Assembly (NCBI RefSeq): GCF_000695095.2
Contig: NZ_CP011454.1
Location: 1,426,001 to 1,490,000, forward strand
Source of the DNA: Gemmatimonas phototrophica
GTDB lineage: Bacteria > Gemmatimonadota > Gemmatimonadetes > Gemmatimonadales > Gemmatimonadaceae
Direction: 5' to 3'
Length of the DNA: 64,000 bases
The position numbers and the translations under genes were made by a program. The notes below the pieces were generated by a model. That model saw only the letters and a list, made by a program, of their open reading frames with translations, searched no databases and was not told the DNA's origin. This document shows positions 26,093-34,350 of this stretch, piece after piece. Position 1 is the stretch's first letter, and every line of letters begins with the position of its first letter.

Positions 26093-27732
26093 CCATGCAC
26101 CGCGCCATACGCCGTCACTACGGGGCCCTGTTCCGGGCCATTGCGACGGTGGCACTCCTCGTCGTGAGCCTGGCCCAATGCGGTGATAACACCGCAGTCA
26201 CCGTGGACGTGGCCACGCTCGAGGTGACACCGGCAACCGCCATCGTACAAGGAGGAGGCACTCTCACCCTGGGAGTGCGTGCGCGTGACGCCAGCGGCTC
26301 TCCCATTGCCGCCCCGGTGCTCCGCTGGTCCACCAGCGACAACACCATCGCAACGGTGTCTGCGGCGGGTGTGATTACGGCGGCTGCGCCGGGTACGGCC
26401 CGCATTGCCGTTTCGAGCATGGGAAAGAGTGCCATCGCCACGATCATTGTGGCACCGCGTCCGGTGGCGTCACTGCTGATCACGCCGTCCCAGACGTCGG
26501 TACTGGTCTCCCGCACAACACAACTGTCGGCTCAAACGCTCGATGCCACCGGCACACTGCTGACTGGGCGGACGATCACCTGGTCCAGCAGTGATGTCAC
26601 CGTGGCACGCGTGGATGGCGCTGGCATCGTGACGGGTGTGGCGCCGGGCGCCGCCACCATTATTGCCACGAGCGAAGGGCGCTCGGCACAGTCGGCCGTC
26701 ACGGTGACGTTGCCGCCGGTCCAGTCAATCACGATCTCGCCGACGCGCGACACACTCGCCGTAACGGGCGGACGGCAATTCACCGCTGTCGTACGCAGTG
26801 CCGAGGGCACGGTACTCACCGGGCGGACCATTGCCTGGAGTTCCACCAACGTGGCGGTTGCGATTGTCTCCGCCACCGGAGCCGTTACGGCACTGACGCC
26901 AGGGACCGCAACCATCACCGCTACCAGCGAAGGGCGCAGCGCTTCGGCCACGCTGGTCGTGTTGGCGCGCCTGGCCAGTGCTGTCATCGTGACGCCCGGA
27001 GTTGCGTCGTTGATTGCCGGCACGACCCTCGCGCTGGCAACGCAAATCACCGACGATGCGGGCAATGTGCTGTCGGGACGACCGGTCACCTTCAGTAGTG
27101 AAGCGCCGGCCGTGGCCAGCGTTTCCACCGCTGGCGTGGTGACAGCGCTGACGCCGGGCACGACACGAATCGTGGTTTCAAGTGAAGGCAAGACAGGATT
27201 CTCCACGATTCAAGTGGTGCCGGTCCCAGTAGCCACACTGGAGCTGACTCCCACTACGGCGGCGCTCCTGATTGGCGAAACAGTGCCACTGGCCGCGACG
27301 ACGCGTAGTCTGACGGGTGCCGTTCTCACGGGGCGCATCATTGAGTGGCGTACGGGCGCTCCCAATGTGGCGACCGTGTCGTCGTCCGGTGCCGTGACGG
27401 CCATCGCACCAGGAACGGCCATCATTCTGGCCACTGTAGAAGGCGTCAGCGCCACGGCGAGCATCAGCGTGCGGCAACCACCCGTCACGTCCGTCGTGAT
27501 AACGCCTCCCACGGGGGACATCACGGTTGGCCAACAGCTTCAGCTGACGGCAACACCCCGAGGCACTGGGGGGACGATTCTCACGAATCGGGTCATCACG
27601 TGGAGCTCGTCCAATGAACAGGTGGCATTTGTGAGCAGCACCGGCCTTGCAGTTGGTGTGCGTGCAGGAACCGCGATCCTTACAGCTACTTCCGAGGGCG
27701 TCAGTGCCTCCATCACCATTACGGTACGCTGA
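26089..27732 (+). CDS. BIG2 Ig-like six-repeat lipoprotein
   Basis: A 547-residue exported protein. A signal peptide with lipobox VVSLAQC is followed by six BIG2 repeats, the first starting at 26206 and each 85 residues except the last (83, ending at the C-terminus). Each has the family core: a strand with V-x-P, a hydrophobic-Gly turn, W-S-S-S, VATV and PGTATI. The fold is a rigid Ig rod, often an adhesin or stalk. It overlaps the previous stop by four bases (ATGA), and the TPR gene begins one base after its stop. It clearly shares ancestry with the 14-repeat protein next door and uses the same unit length. Confidence 0.88.
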   Translation: MTMHRAIRRHYGALFRAIATVALLVVSLAQCGDNTAVTVDVATLEVTPATAIVQGGGTLTLGVRARDASGSPIAAPVLRWSTSDNTIATVSAAGVITAAAPGTARIAVSSMGKSAIATIIVAPRPVASLLITPSQTSVLVSRTTQLSAQTLDATGTLLTGRTITWSSSDVTVARVDGAGIVTGVAPGAATIIATSEGRSAQSAVTVTLPPVQSITISPTRDTLAVTGGRQFTAVVRSAEGTVLTGRTIAWSSTNVAVAIVSATGAVTALTPGTATITATSEGRSASATLVVLARLASAVIVTPGVASLIAGTTLALATQITDDAGNVLSGRPVTFSSEAPAVASVSTAGVVTALTPGTTRIVVSSEGKTGFSTIQVVPVPVATLELTPTTAALLIGETVPLAATTRSLTGAVLTGRIIEWRTGAPNVATVSSSGAVTAIAPGTAIILATVEGVSATASISVRQPPVTSVVITPPTGDITVGQQLQLTATPRGTGGTILTNRVITWSSSNEQVAFVSSTGLAVGVRAGTAILTATSEGVSASITITVR

Positions 27733-27733
27733 G

Positions 27734-28876
27734 ATGCTACGTGCGCGGCGCTCTGTGCGTGTTATTCCGATGGTCCTAGCAGTTTTCGGCCTGTTGGCGG
27801 TACTGGCGACCACCCCCGCCAACGCCCAGCAAAGCGCTGCGCCACGTCTTGCACCGAAACGTGCACTCACGGTTGGCCCGGCCCCCGGTTGTGCCATTCC
27901 GCCTTCCGGTCCGCCGGCGATCCGGCGTGACAACGCGGAAGCCCGTCGATTGGCGTTGGCCGGTCAGGAATCAGCGTTGATTGGCGATCAGGCCGCAGCG
28001 CGTGACGCCTTCGCACGGGCCGCAGTGCTCAACCCGGGCGACGAGCGCATCGCCTATGATCTGGCGCGGGCACACGAAGAACTTGTCGACTCCACCCGCG
28101 CCATCTCGGAATACTGCCGATACCTCACGCTGTCCCCCGGTGGACGAGAAGCCACCGACGTACGCGATCGACTCACACGGCTGGTTCCGGCCCTGTCACA
28201 ACGCCAGGCCGCCGATGTGCAGGTTGCCTTTCGCCTCGGGCTCGCCCTCTTTGATGACGGGCGCTACGCCGCTGCCGAACGCGCCTTTGATGACGTGATC
28301 CGTGGTGCCAGAGAGTCGCCGGAAGGTTACTTCAATCGCGGACTGGCGAGAGCAGCCTCTGGCAATCGTTCGGTGGCCTTGCAGGACCTCGAGCAGTATC
28401 GAGTGAACGCCCCCAGTGTTGATGACCGCGTGGAAGTGGGACGGGCCATTGAAGTGCTGCGTCGGCCGGTCTACAGCACCGGTGGGGCGTTTGCGCGCTC
28501 GCTGTTGCCCGGCGTCGGGCAGCTGTACACCGGCCATACCACCCGCGGCATCATCACCATGCTTGGGGTGGGCGCCGGCGTTGCTGCCGCTGTCATGCAG
28601 CAGAGTACAACGGAAACGATTGCCTACACGGATCCCAACGGGGTACCGGCACCGTTCACCCGCACAACGCGCGAACGCGCCTACTTCATTCCTGGTGCGG
28701 GCGCGGCGGTTGGGTTCACGCTTATCGGGCTCATCGACGCGGTAGTCTCGGCTAATCGATCGCAGCGTGACGCCGATATTGTTGCCCGGTCCACGCGACG
28801 CACCGCGATTGCACCGGTGCTGCCGCGATCGTTCCGCGGAGAGGCCACCGGTGTGCAATTCTCGGTGCGCTTCTGA
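27734..28876 (+). CDS. TPR-repeat membrane protein
   Basis: A 380-residue exported or membrane protein closing the kinase operon. A signal peptide (LAVFGLLAVLATTPANAQ) precedes several tetratricopeptide helices (about residues 65-260: ESALIGDQAAARDAFARAA, LGLALFDDGRYAAAERAF, YFNRGLARAASGN). The C-terminal part has the SLLPGVGQLYTGHTTRG motif and two hydrophobic segments, like the small membrane domain found at the end of many envelope TPR proteins. TPRs bind partner proteins, so it could link the BIG2 proteins or the kinase ectodomain. It starts at ATG 27734, one base after the BIG2 stop, and is convergent with the crotonase gene (7-base gap). Confidence 0.78.
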   Translation: MLRARRSVRVIPMVLAVFGLLAVLATTPANAQQSAAPRLAPKRALTVGPAPGCAIPPSGPPAIRRDNAEARRLALAGQESALIGDQAAARDAFARAAVLNPGDERIAYDLARAHEELVDSTRAISEYCRYLTLSPGGREATDVRDRLTRLVPALSQRQAADVQVAFRLGLALFDDGRYAAAERAFDDVIRGARESPEGYFNRGLARAASGNRSVALQDLEQYRVNAPSVDDRVEVGRAIEVLRRPVYSTGGAFARSLLPGVGQLYTGHTTRGIITMLGVGAGVAAAVMQQSTTETIAYTDPNGVPAPFTRTTRERAYFIPGAGAAVGFTLIGLIDAVVSANRSQRDADIVARSTRRTAIAPVLPRSFRGEATGVQFSVRF

Positions 28877-28883
28877 TCACTCT

Positions 28884-29666
28884 TTACTTGCCCTTGAACG
28901 ACGCGATGGCGTTGCGGGTGAAGTCAGAAAGCACCAGCGTCCCACTCATGGCTGCTCGCTCGGCGAGCAGAGTGTCCCACCCTTCCGTACCCTGCCAGAA
29001 GACGCGCTTCAGCATGGCCATGGCGTCGGGATTGGATGCGGCGAGGGTGCTCGCCAGTGTGTCCACGCCGGCGTCGAGTGCCGCCGTATCCGCCACGACC
29101 TTCGCGTAGAGCCCGCGCCGCTCGCACCAGCTGGCGTCACGCCAGTCGGCGTCCACCGCCATCTGACTGAACGACGCCAACCCGATTTTCTGTTGGATTA
29201 CCGGTCCTACCACAAACGGGCCGATTCCCACAGCGAGCTCACTCAACTTGGCGGAGGCTTTTTCCACCGCAATGCTGAAATCGGAGGCGGCGATCAGGCC
29301 AACGGCTCCTCCCGCGGCTTTGCCGTGCACTCGGCTGATCACGAACTGTGGTGCACGGATCATGGCCAGAATGACACCGGCGAACCCGCTGAAGAACCGT
29401 TGGCCCTGTTCCCGGTCGCCAATGGCGGCGAGTTCGTCGAACGACGCCCCGGCGCAGAACGGCCCGGTACCGCCACTCTGCAGCACAATGACCCGCACTG
29501 CCGGGTCCTGGCTCACGCGGGCGATGGTGGCGGCCAGTTCCTGTAACACGGCGCTCGGCAGGGAATTGCTCTTCGGGTGGAAGAACTCCACGCGGGCAAT
29601 GCCGTCGGTCTGCTGGGTACGAACGTATCCGTCCGGACCGGATTCGATGGGGGAAAGAGGCGTCAT
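28884..29666 (-). CDS. Enoyl-CoA hydratase/isomerase (crotonase) family protein
   Basis: A 260-residue crotonase-fold enzyme acting on acyl-CoA thioesters. The oxyanion-hole segments GPFCAGASFDE and HGKAAGGAVGLIA are present. The second catalytic region reads SELAVGIGPFVVGPVI, a variant seen in a subgroup of bacterial crotonases and unlike the usual GGTQRL form. It is divergent from paaA and may take the role of the absent paaF or belong to another acyl-CoA pathway. The ATG at 29666 was chosen because the in-frame starts at 29711 and 29726 leave almost no room for the divergent paaA promoter. Confidence 0.82.
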   Translation of the reverse strand: MTPLSPIESGPDGYVRTQQTDGIARVEFFHPKSNSLPSAVLQELAATIARVSQDPAVRVIVLQSGGTGPFCAGASFDELAAIGDREQGQRFFSGFAGVILAMIRAPQFVISRVHGKAAGGAVGLIAASDFSIAVEKASAKLSELAVGIGPFVVGPVIQQKIGLASFSQMAVDADWRDASWCERRGLYAKVVADTAALDAGVDTLASTLAASNPDAMAMLKRVFWQGTEGWDTLLAERAAMSGTLVLSDFTRNAIASFKGK

Positions 29667-29728
29667 GGCTGCAAGATAGCGTGCGGTTCCAATTGTCGAA
29701 TCTGCGGTCATCCCAGTAGCTTTCATTC

Positions 29729-30700
29729 ATGGACCAGACCATGCCCGTCCCCGCCGAGGATCCGGCCCTCCTGGCCGCCTTCGAAGCCCGTATCGCCGCT
29801 GGCGAAAGCATCGAGCCGAAGGACTGGATGCCGGAACGATATCGCAAGCAACTCACCCGGATGATGTCGCAGCATGCGCACTCCGAGATCGTGGGGATGC
29901 TCCCTGAAGGCAACTGGATAACGCGGGCGCCCAGCCTGCGTCGAAAGCTGTCACTCATTGCCAAGGTGCAGGATGAAGCCGGTCACGGCTTGTACATCTA
30001 CTGCGGCACCGAGACACTCGGGGTGGATCGCCACGAGTTGGTGGAGCAGTTGCTGGACGGCCGCGCCAAGTACTCCAGCATTTTCAATTACCCTACGCTG
30101 GCTTGGGCCGACATGGGCGTGATTGGCTGGCTGGTAGACGGCGCGGCCATTGTGAACCAGACGGTGCTGGCCAAAGCCAGCTACGGGCCCTACGCGCGGG
30201 CCATGGTTCGCATCTGCAAGGAAGAAAACTTCCACAAGCGCCAGGGTTACGAAATCTGTACGGTGCTGGCCAATGGCACGCCGGCGCAGAAGGCCATGCT
30301 GCAGGACTCCGTGAACCGCTTCTGGTGGCCGGCGCTCATGATGTTCGGCCCCAGCGACACGAATTCGCCAAACAGTGCGGAGCTGCTGCGCTGGCGTGTG
30401 AAGCGCAAAACGAACGATGAGCTGCGTCAGCGCTTTGTGAATCTCACGGTGCCGCAGGCCATTGCGCTGGGGCTCACCATTCCCGATCCCGATCTGCATT
30501 TCAACGAAGCGACCGGCGACTGGGAGTTTGGTGAGATCGACTGGTCGGAGTTCTACGAAGTGGTCAAGGGGAACGGCCCGTGCAATCAGGAACGCATGGA
30601 GACTCGCCGTGCGGCGCATGAAAACGGGGAATGGGTGCGGGCGGCAGCCACGGCGCACGCCGAGAAGCAGCGCGCCCGTCGTGACACGGCGGCCGCATGA
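29729..30700 (+). CDS. paaA: Phenylacetyl-CoA 1,2-epoxidase, catalytic subunit PaaA
   Basis: A 323-residue ferritin-like di-iron oxygenase subunit that epoxidises the ring of phenylacetyl-CoA. Carboxylate and histidine ligands for iron lie in helices such as [24 protein letters not shown] and the [12 protein letters not shown] region. The length matches the family. It is the first gene of a four-gene block, overlapping paaB by four bases (ATGA). No strong Shine-Dalgarno sequence precedes ATG 29729. PaaA works in a complex with PaaB and PaaC, with PaaE as reductase; paaE is not in this window. Confidence 0.96.
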   Translation: MDQTMPVPAEDPALLAAFEARIAAGESIEPKDWMPERYRKQLTRMMSQHAHSEIVGMLPEGNWITRAPSLRRKLSLIAKVQDEAGHGLYIYCGTETLGVDRHELVEQLLDGRAKYSSIFNYPTLAWADMGVIGWLVDGAAIVNQTVLAKASYGPYARAMVRICKEENFHKRQGYEICTVLANGTPAQKAMLQDSVNRFWWPALMMFGPSDTNSPNSAELLRWRVKRKTNDELRQRFVNLTVPQAIALGLTIPDPDLHFNEATGDWEFGEIDWSEFYEVVKGNGPCNQERMETRRAAHENGEWVRAAATAHAEKQRARRDTAAA

Positions 30701-30993
30701 GCACGAACGACGACAGCCAGTGGCCACTCTGGGAAGTGTTTACACAGGGAGCGCGTGGCGAACCCTTTGAGCATGCCGGCAGTATTCATGCGGCCGATGC
30801 GGAGTTGGCGCTGCAGAACGCCCGCGACGTGTACACCCGTCGCGGTGAAGCGGTGAACTTATGGGTGGTGCCCAGCAATGCGATTGTGGCATCGGCGCCC
30901 TCTGATGCCGGGCCGTTCTTCGATCCCGGGAACGACAAGCCTTATCGTCATCCGCAGTTCTACGTCGCGCCGCGCGGCGTGCGCATTTTCTGA
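30697..30993 (+). CDS. paaB: Phenylacetyl-CoA epoxidase subunit PaaB
   Basis: A 98-residue small subunit of the epoxidase, bridging PaaA-PaaC assemblies. The family blocks [37 protein letters not shown] and VVPSNAI are all present, and the length is standard. It starts at ATG 30697 overlapping the paaA stop, which implies coupled translation. Confidence 0.96.
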   Translation: MSTNDDSQWPLWEVFTQGARGEPFEHAGSIHAADAELALQNARDVYTRRGEAVNLWVVPSNAIVASAPSDAGPFFDPGNDKPYRHPQFYVAPRGVRIF

Positions 30994-31001
30994 GGCGCCC
31001 G

Positions 31002-31850
31002 GTGGCTCAAGACGAAGACCGCACGACAATTGGCGGCAAATCGGGGGTGGTGAACAAGGCGCCCGACTATCCCATTGCGGCGCCCCGCCACACGGCCGTG
31101 GCGAACCCGCTGGCCGAGTATCTGCAGCGGCTGGGCGACGATCGACTGGTGCTGGGGCACCGACTGTCGGAGTGGTGTGGCCACGCTCCCATCCTCGAGG
31201 AAGACATCGCCCTGTCGAACATGGCGCTTGACCTCATTGGGCATGCGACCAGCATTCTCGCGCTGGCAGGGGCCGTAGAAGGGCAGGGACGCGACGAAGA
31301 CGCCCTCGCGTTCTTTCGCGACGGCACTGCCTTCCGCAACGCCTTGCTGGTGGAGCAGCCGAACGGCGATTTCGCCGTGACACTGGTGCGCCAGTTCCTG
31401 TTTGATGCCTACAGTGTCCTGCTGTGGGATCAGCTGTCGCACTGTGGCCATGAGGGATTGGCCGCCATTGCCGCCAAGTCGCTCAAGGAAGACAAGTATC
31501 ACCTGCGCCACAGCAGTGAATGGGTCGTACGGTTGGGCGACGGGACGGATGAAAGTCACGCCCGCACGCAGCGTGCCCTCGACACGCTGTGGAAATACAC
31601 CGCAGAGTTGTTCGAACGCGATGCCGTGGACGATGCCGTGGCCGCCATGGGCATTGCCGTGGATACGGCCGCACTGCGCTCCTTGTGGGATGGTCTCGTG
31701 AACGATGTGCTGCAGCGCGCCACGCTCACGCGTCCGCCGGAGACGGGGCCCCGTCGTGGTGGTCGCACAGGAAGACATTCGGAGCATCTGGGGCATATGT
31801 TGGCCACAATGCAGAGCGTGGCCCGCGCGCATCCCGGCGCACGCTGGTAG
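31002..31850 (+). CDS. paaC: Phenylacetyl-CoA epoxidase structural subunit PaaC
   Basis: A 282-residue ferritin-like subunit that stabilises PaaA. It has RLGDDRLVLGHRLSEWCGHAPILEEDIALSNMALDLIGHA, and SSEWVVRLGDGTDESH further on. It carries a longer N-terminal extension than usual (about 35 residues before the conserved NPLAEYLQ). The apparent start is a GTG at 31002, eight bases after paaB; a later start would lose only non-conserved sequence. It is followed 7 bases later by paaD. Confidence 0.94.
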   Translation: MAQDEDRTTIGGKSGVVNKAPDYPIAAPRHTAVANPLAEYLQRLGDDRLVLGHRLSEWCGHAPILEEDIALSNMALDLIGHATSILALAGAVEGQGRDEDALAFFRDGTAFRNALLVEQPNGDFAVTLVRQFLFDAYSVLLWDQLSHCGHEGLAAIAAKSLKEDKYHLRHSSEWVVRLGDGTDESHARTQRALDTLWKYTAELFERDAVDDAVAAMGIAVDTAALRSLWDGLVNDVLQRATLTRPPETGPRRGGRTGRHSEHLGHMLATMQSVARAHPGARW

Positions 31851-31857
31851 CCCAGGC

Positions 31858-32346
31858 ATGCTGACGCGTGACGAGGTCTTCGGGGTTCTGCAGACAGTGC
31901 CGGATCCCGAGGTCCCGGTGATCAGTGTGGTGGAGTTGGGCGTTGTGCGTGACGTCGAAATTACCGGCCGGCACATTACGGTGACCATGACGCCGACCTA
32001 TTCCGGCTGTCCTGCCATGCGGGAGATGGAGGCCGACGTGAAGGCCGCGCTGTTGTCGCGCGGCGCCGACTCCGTGGAAGTGCGCATGGTACTCACGCCC
32101 GCCTGGACAACCGATTGGATTGGCCCCGATGCGCGCGAAAAGCTCCGGCGCTACGGCATTGCACCGCCGGGTAAGGCAGACACGGGTGGATTTGTCACGC
32201 TGACGCGTGCCCGTCCGGCAGTGCCTTGTCCGTTCTGCGGCTCCGCGGAAACGCGCCTGCAGAGTGAATTCGGGTCCACGGCATGCAAGGCCATTCATAC
32301 CTGTTCGGCCTGCGGGTCGCCCTTCGACGAATTCAAGGCGCACTGA
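31858..32346 (+). CDS. paaD: Phenylacetyl-CoA epoxidase maturation protein PaaD (SufT/MIP18-like)
   Basis: A 162-residue protein with an N-terminal MIP18/SufT domain (VPDPEVPVISVVELGVVRDV and the cysteine-bearing TYSGCPAM) and a C-terminal zinc ribbon (CPFCGS...CSACGSPFDEF). PaaD is needed for epoxidase activity, probably for Fe-S insertion into PaaE. Its retention here suggests that a PaaE-type reductase exists elsewhere in the genome. It ends the first paa block, and a 23-bp hairpin follows 13 bases after the stop. Confidence 0.95.
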   Translation: MLTRDEVFGVLQTVPDPEVPVISVVELGVVRDVEITGRHITVTMTPTYSGCPAMREMEADVKAALLSRGADSVEVRMVLTPAWTTDWIGPDAREKLRRYGIAPPGKADTGGFVTLTRARPAVPCPFCGSAETRLQSEFGSTACKAIHTCSACGSPFDEFKAH

Positions 32347-32359
32347 CCTGAGGCCTTGG

Positions 32360-32409
32360 CACAACAAGCGGCGCCCGCATCCTTCCGGATGCGGGCGCCG
32401 CTTGTTGTG
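32360..32409. terminator. Perfect 23-bp hairpin between paaD and the OmpA-like gene
   Basis: Positions 32360-32382 pair without mismatch with 32387-32409 around a TTCC tetraloop. It lies between the convergent ends of paaD (32346) and the OmpA-like gene (32467). With no U-run it could still act as a bidirectional terminator or RNA 3'-end stabiliser. Confidence 0.72.
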
Positions 32410-32466
32410 GTGCACCGGGTGCCGTGGCGCTCAGACGATCGAGCGCCACCACACCACTGGAGTGCC

Positions 32467-34056
32467 TTACTTCAGCGAACCGAACGGCACATGGCCCGCA
32501 CGCTCGTCGGCCGAACGGCAGCCCGTGGGAGCGCCCTTGCCATCAACCAACTGCCACACTTCCACGCGGCGGTTGCCGCTCTGCGCGGCACGATCGCCCT
32601 TGGCAATACGGCCACGGTTGGCTGGCGGCGGCTCGCTCTCATCGGCACCGGCCGTGGTCACGAGGCACTGTTCGCCAAAGCTCGACGTGAGGATGCGATC
32701 CTTGATGGACGCGCCATCCTTGCCGGCCAGCCTGATGAGCTGCTTGGTCACCGCTTCTGCACGGCTCTTGGCCAGCTTGCTGTTGTACGCTTCCGAGCCG
32801 TAACGGTCGGTGTGGCCTTCCACCGAGATCCGGAGCGTCGGGATACGCATCATGGCGTCCACCACGGTGCGCAGGGTGTCCATGCCGGTCTTGAGCACGA
32901 TCGCACGGTCAAAGTCGAACAGCGCTTCGTCGAGGGCGATGTTGGCCATCTTCACGGCCACGCATTCCACCGACGCCGATTCGCTCTTTGAGCTGCCATA
33001 CGCCGTCTTGGTCACCGTGATGGTCGTGGTGCCCGCCGCGTTGCACGTCACGGTGCCGTTGCTCACCGAGGCGATCGACGCGTTGGCCGAGCTCCAGGTG
33101 ATCGCGCCAAGGTCCACGTTATCCGCGTCCACGGCCTTCGAGCTGAAGGAGAGCGTCTTGCCCACATCCGTGGAGCCACTCTTCGGCGTCAGCGAAAGCG
33201 TCCACGCTGGCGGCGGTACCGTCACCGTCGACTGCGCCGAACGCTCCAGCTTTTTCACGAGTCCCTTGCAGGTGATCGTGGCGGTGCCGTACTTCACGGC
33301 CGTGACCTTGCCCATGTTGTCCACGGTGGCCACCGACGCATCGCTCGACGAGCAGGTCAGGTTCTGCACCTTGCGCATCTCGATCATCTTGCCCTTGGCA
33401 TCCGCAGCGCTCAGCGCGAACTGGCGATCACTGCCACGGTTCACCGTCGCACTGGCCGGATCCATCTTGAGGGCCCAGTCAAACTTTTCGGCCGAGGCAC
33501 AGGCGCCGCGCAGCGCGTACGTCACGCCGGCACGCAGGCCGAGGTTGTTGGACGTGCCAGTGAGTTCCTGCTCATTCGGTGACGGATTACGGTCCATCAG
33601 TCCATCAATGCGAGCGCCCCACTTGCCGCTGGAGCACAGCTTGAGGCCGAGCAGCGCCGAAAAGCCGTCTTCGAACTCGTTGGCCGTGGAACGTCCATCA
33701 TAGATGGAGTTCACATATCCGGCACCGAGAATCACCGACGCCTTCTTGGAGGGCGTGACGGGGACCGTGACCGTTCCGAGCACGCGCGCCGGACGATACG
33801 TGATGTCCTCGAACGGATTGCGCGTCGCCTTGGTCTTGCCAATCTGGACGTCGCCTTCAACACCGAACCAGCGATAAACCGACACACCAAGACGGCCACC
33901 AACGCCAAGGACGTTGTCCATCTTGATCTTTTCGTCGAGCTTTGTGAACTGCCCGAAGGCGCCTACTTCGATGCGTTCACCAAGGCCCTGAGCGTGGGCC
34001 GCCGGTACTGCGGCCACTGCGGCCAGCAGCGAAATTCCGACCAGCTTTTTGTTCAT
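32467..34056 (-). CDS. OmpA-family outer-membrane protein with two Ig-like domains
   Basis: A 529-residue protein. A signal peptide (residues 1-22) is followed by an outer-membrane beta-barrel of about 150 residues. Two BIG2-like Ig domains come next (about 185-275 and 275-360; SSDASVATVDN and SSANASIASVSN are the hallmark strands), then a C-terminal OmpA peptidoglycan-binding domain (FDFDRA, VEGHTDRYGSEAYNSKLAKSRAEAV, NRRVEV). It anchors outer membrane to peptidoglycan. Ig domains between barrel and OmpA_C would lengthen the periplasmic reach. Paired cysteines in the Ig part suggest disulfides. ATG 34056 has AGAGGA upstream. It interrupts the paa genes and is probably unrelated to them. Confidence 0.88.
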   Translation of the reverse strand: MNKKLVGISLLAAVAAVPAAHAQGLGERIEVGAFGQFTKLDEKIKMDNVLGVGGRLGVSVYRWFGVEGDVQIGKTKATRNPFEDITYRPARVLGTVTVPVTPSKKASVILGAGYVNSIYDGRSTANEFEDGFSALLGLKLCSSGKWGARIDGLMDRNPSPNEQELTGTSNNLGLRAGVTYALRGACASAEKFDWALKMDPASATVNRGSDRQFALSAADAKGKMIEMRKVQNLTCSSSDASVATVDNMGKVTAVKYGTATITCKGLVKKLERSAQSTVTVPPPAWTLSLTPKSGSTDVGKTLSFSSKAVDADNVDLGAITWSSANASIASVSNGTVTCNAAGTTTITVTKTAYGSSKSESASVECVAVKMANIALDEALFDFDRAIVLKTGMDTLRTVVDAMMRIPTLRISVEGHTDRYGSEAYNSKLAKSRAEAVTKQLIRLAGKDGASIKDRILTSSFGEQCLVTTAGADESEPPPANRGRIAKGDRAAQSGNRRVEVWQLVDGKGAPTGCRSADERAGHVPFGSLK

Positions 34057-34350
34057 GGCGTCCTCTGGATTTAAGCCTGAAAAGCGGGCATAGCACCGCC
34101 CGCGTCCCTCCCGGGGTACTCGCCGCAGGGGGACACTCAATAGTAAGTGATGCCTCACACATTCGATACATCACGCACTGCTGACGGCTGACAGACTCAG
34201 CCGTAACGATCGTCAACTTTCCAGTAATCGAAATGCGCTGTTGGGAGGACGAATCGTGCGTGCCTGAGGGCATAGTGACAGCCAGAGTCGTCTCAGCTGT
34301 CACCACCATTTCTGCCCAACTGAATCTGCCCTGCTGATGAGATTGGTCAG
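34057..34350 (-). promoter_or_regulatory. Leader/intergenic region upstream of the OmpA-like gene
   Basis: 294 bases on the minus strand between the E1 stop (34351) and the OmpA start (34056). It contains two perfect 8-bp inverted repeats: ACGGCTGA at 34184-34191 with 34197-34204 (5-base loop), and GTGACAGC at 34275-34282 with 34296-34303. The latter is 48 bases past the E1 stop and may be its terminator. The former could be an operator for ompA. No gene is seen. Confidence 0.4.
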
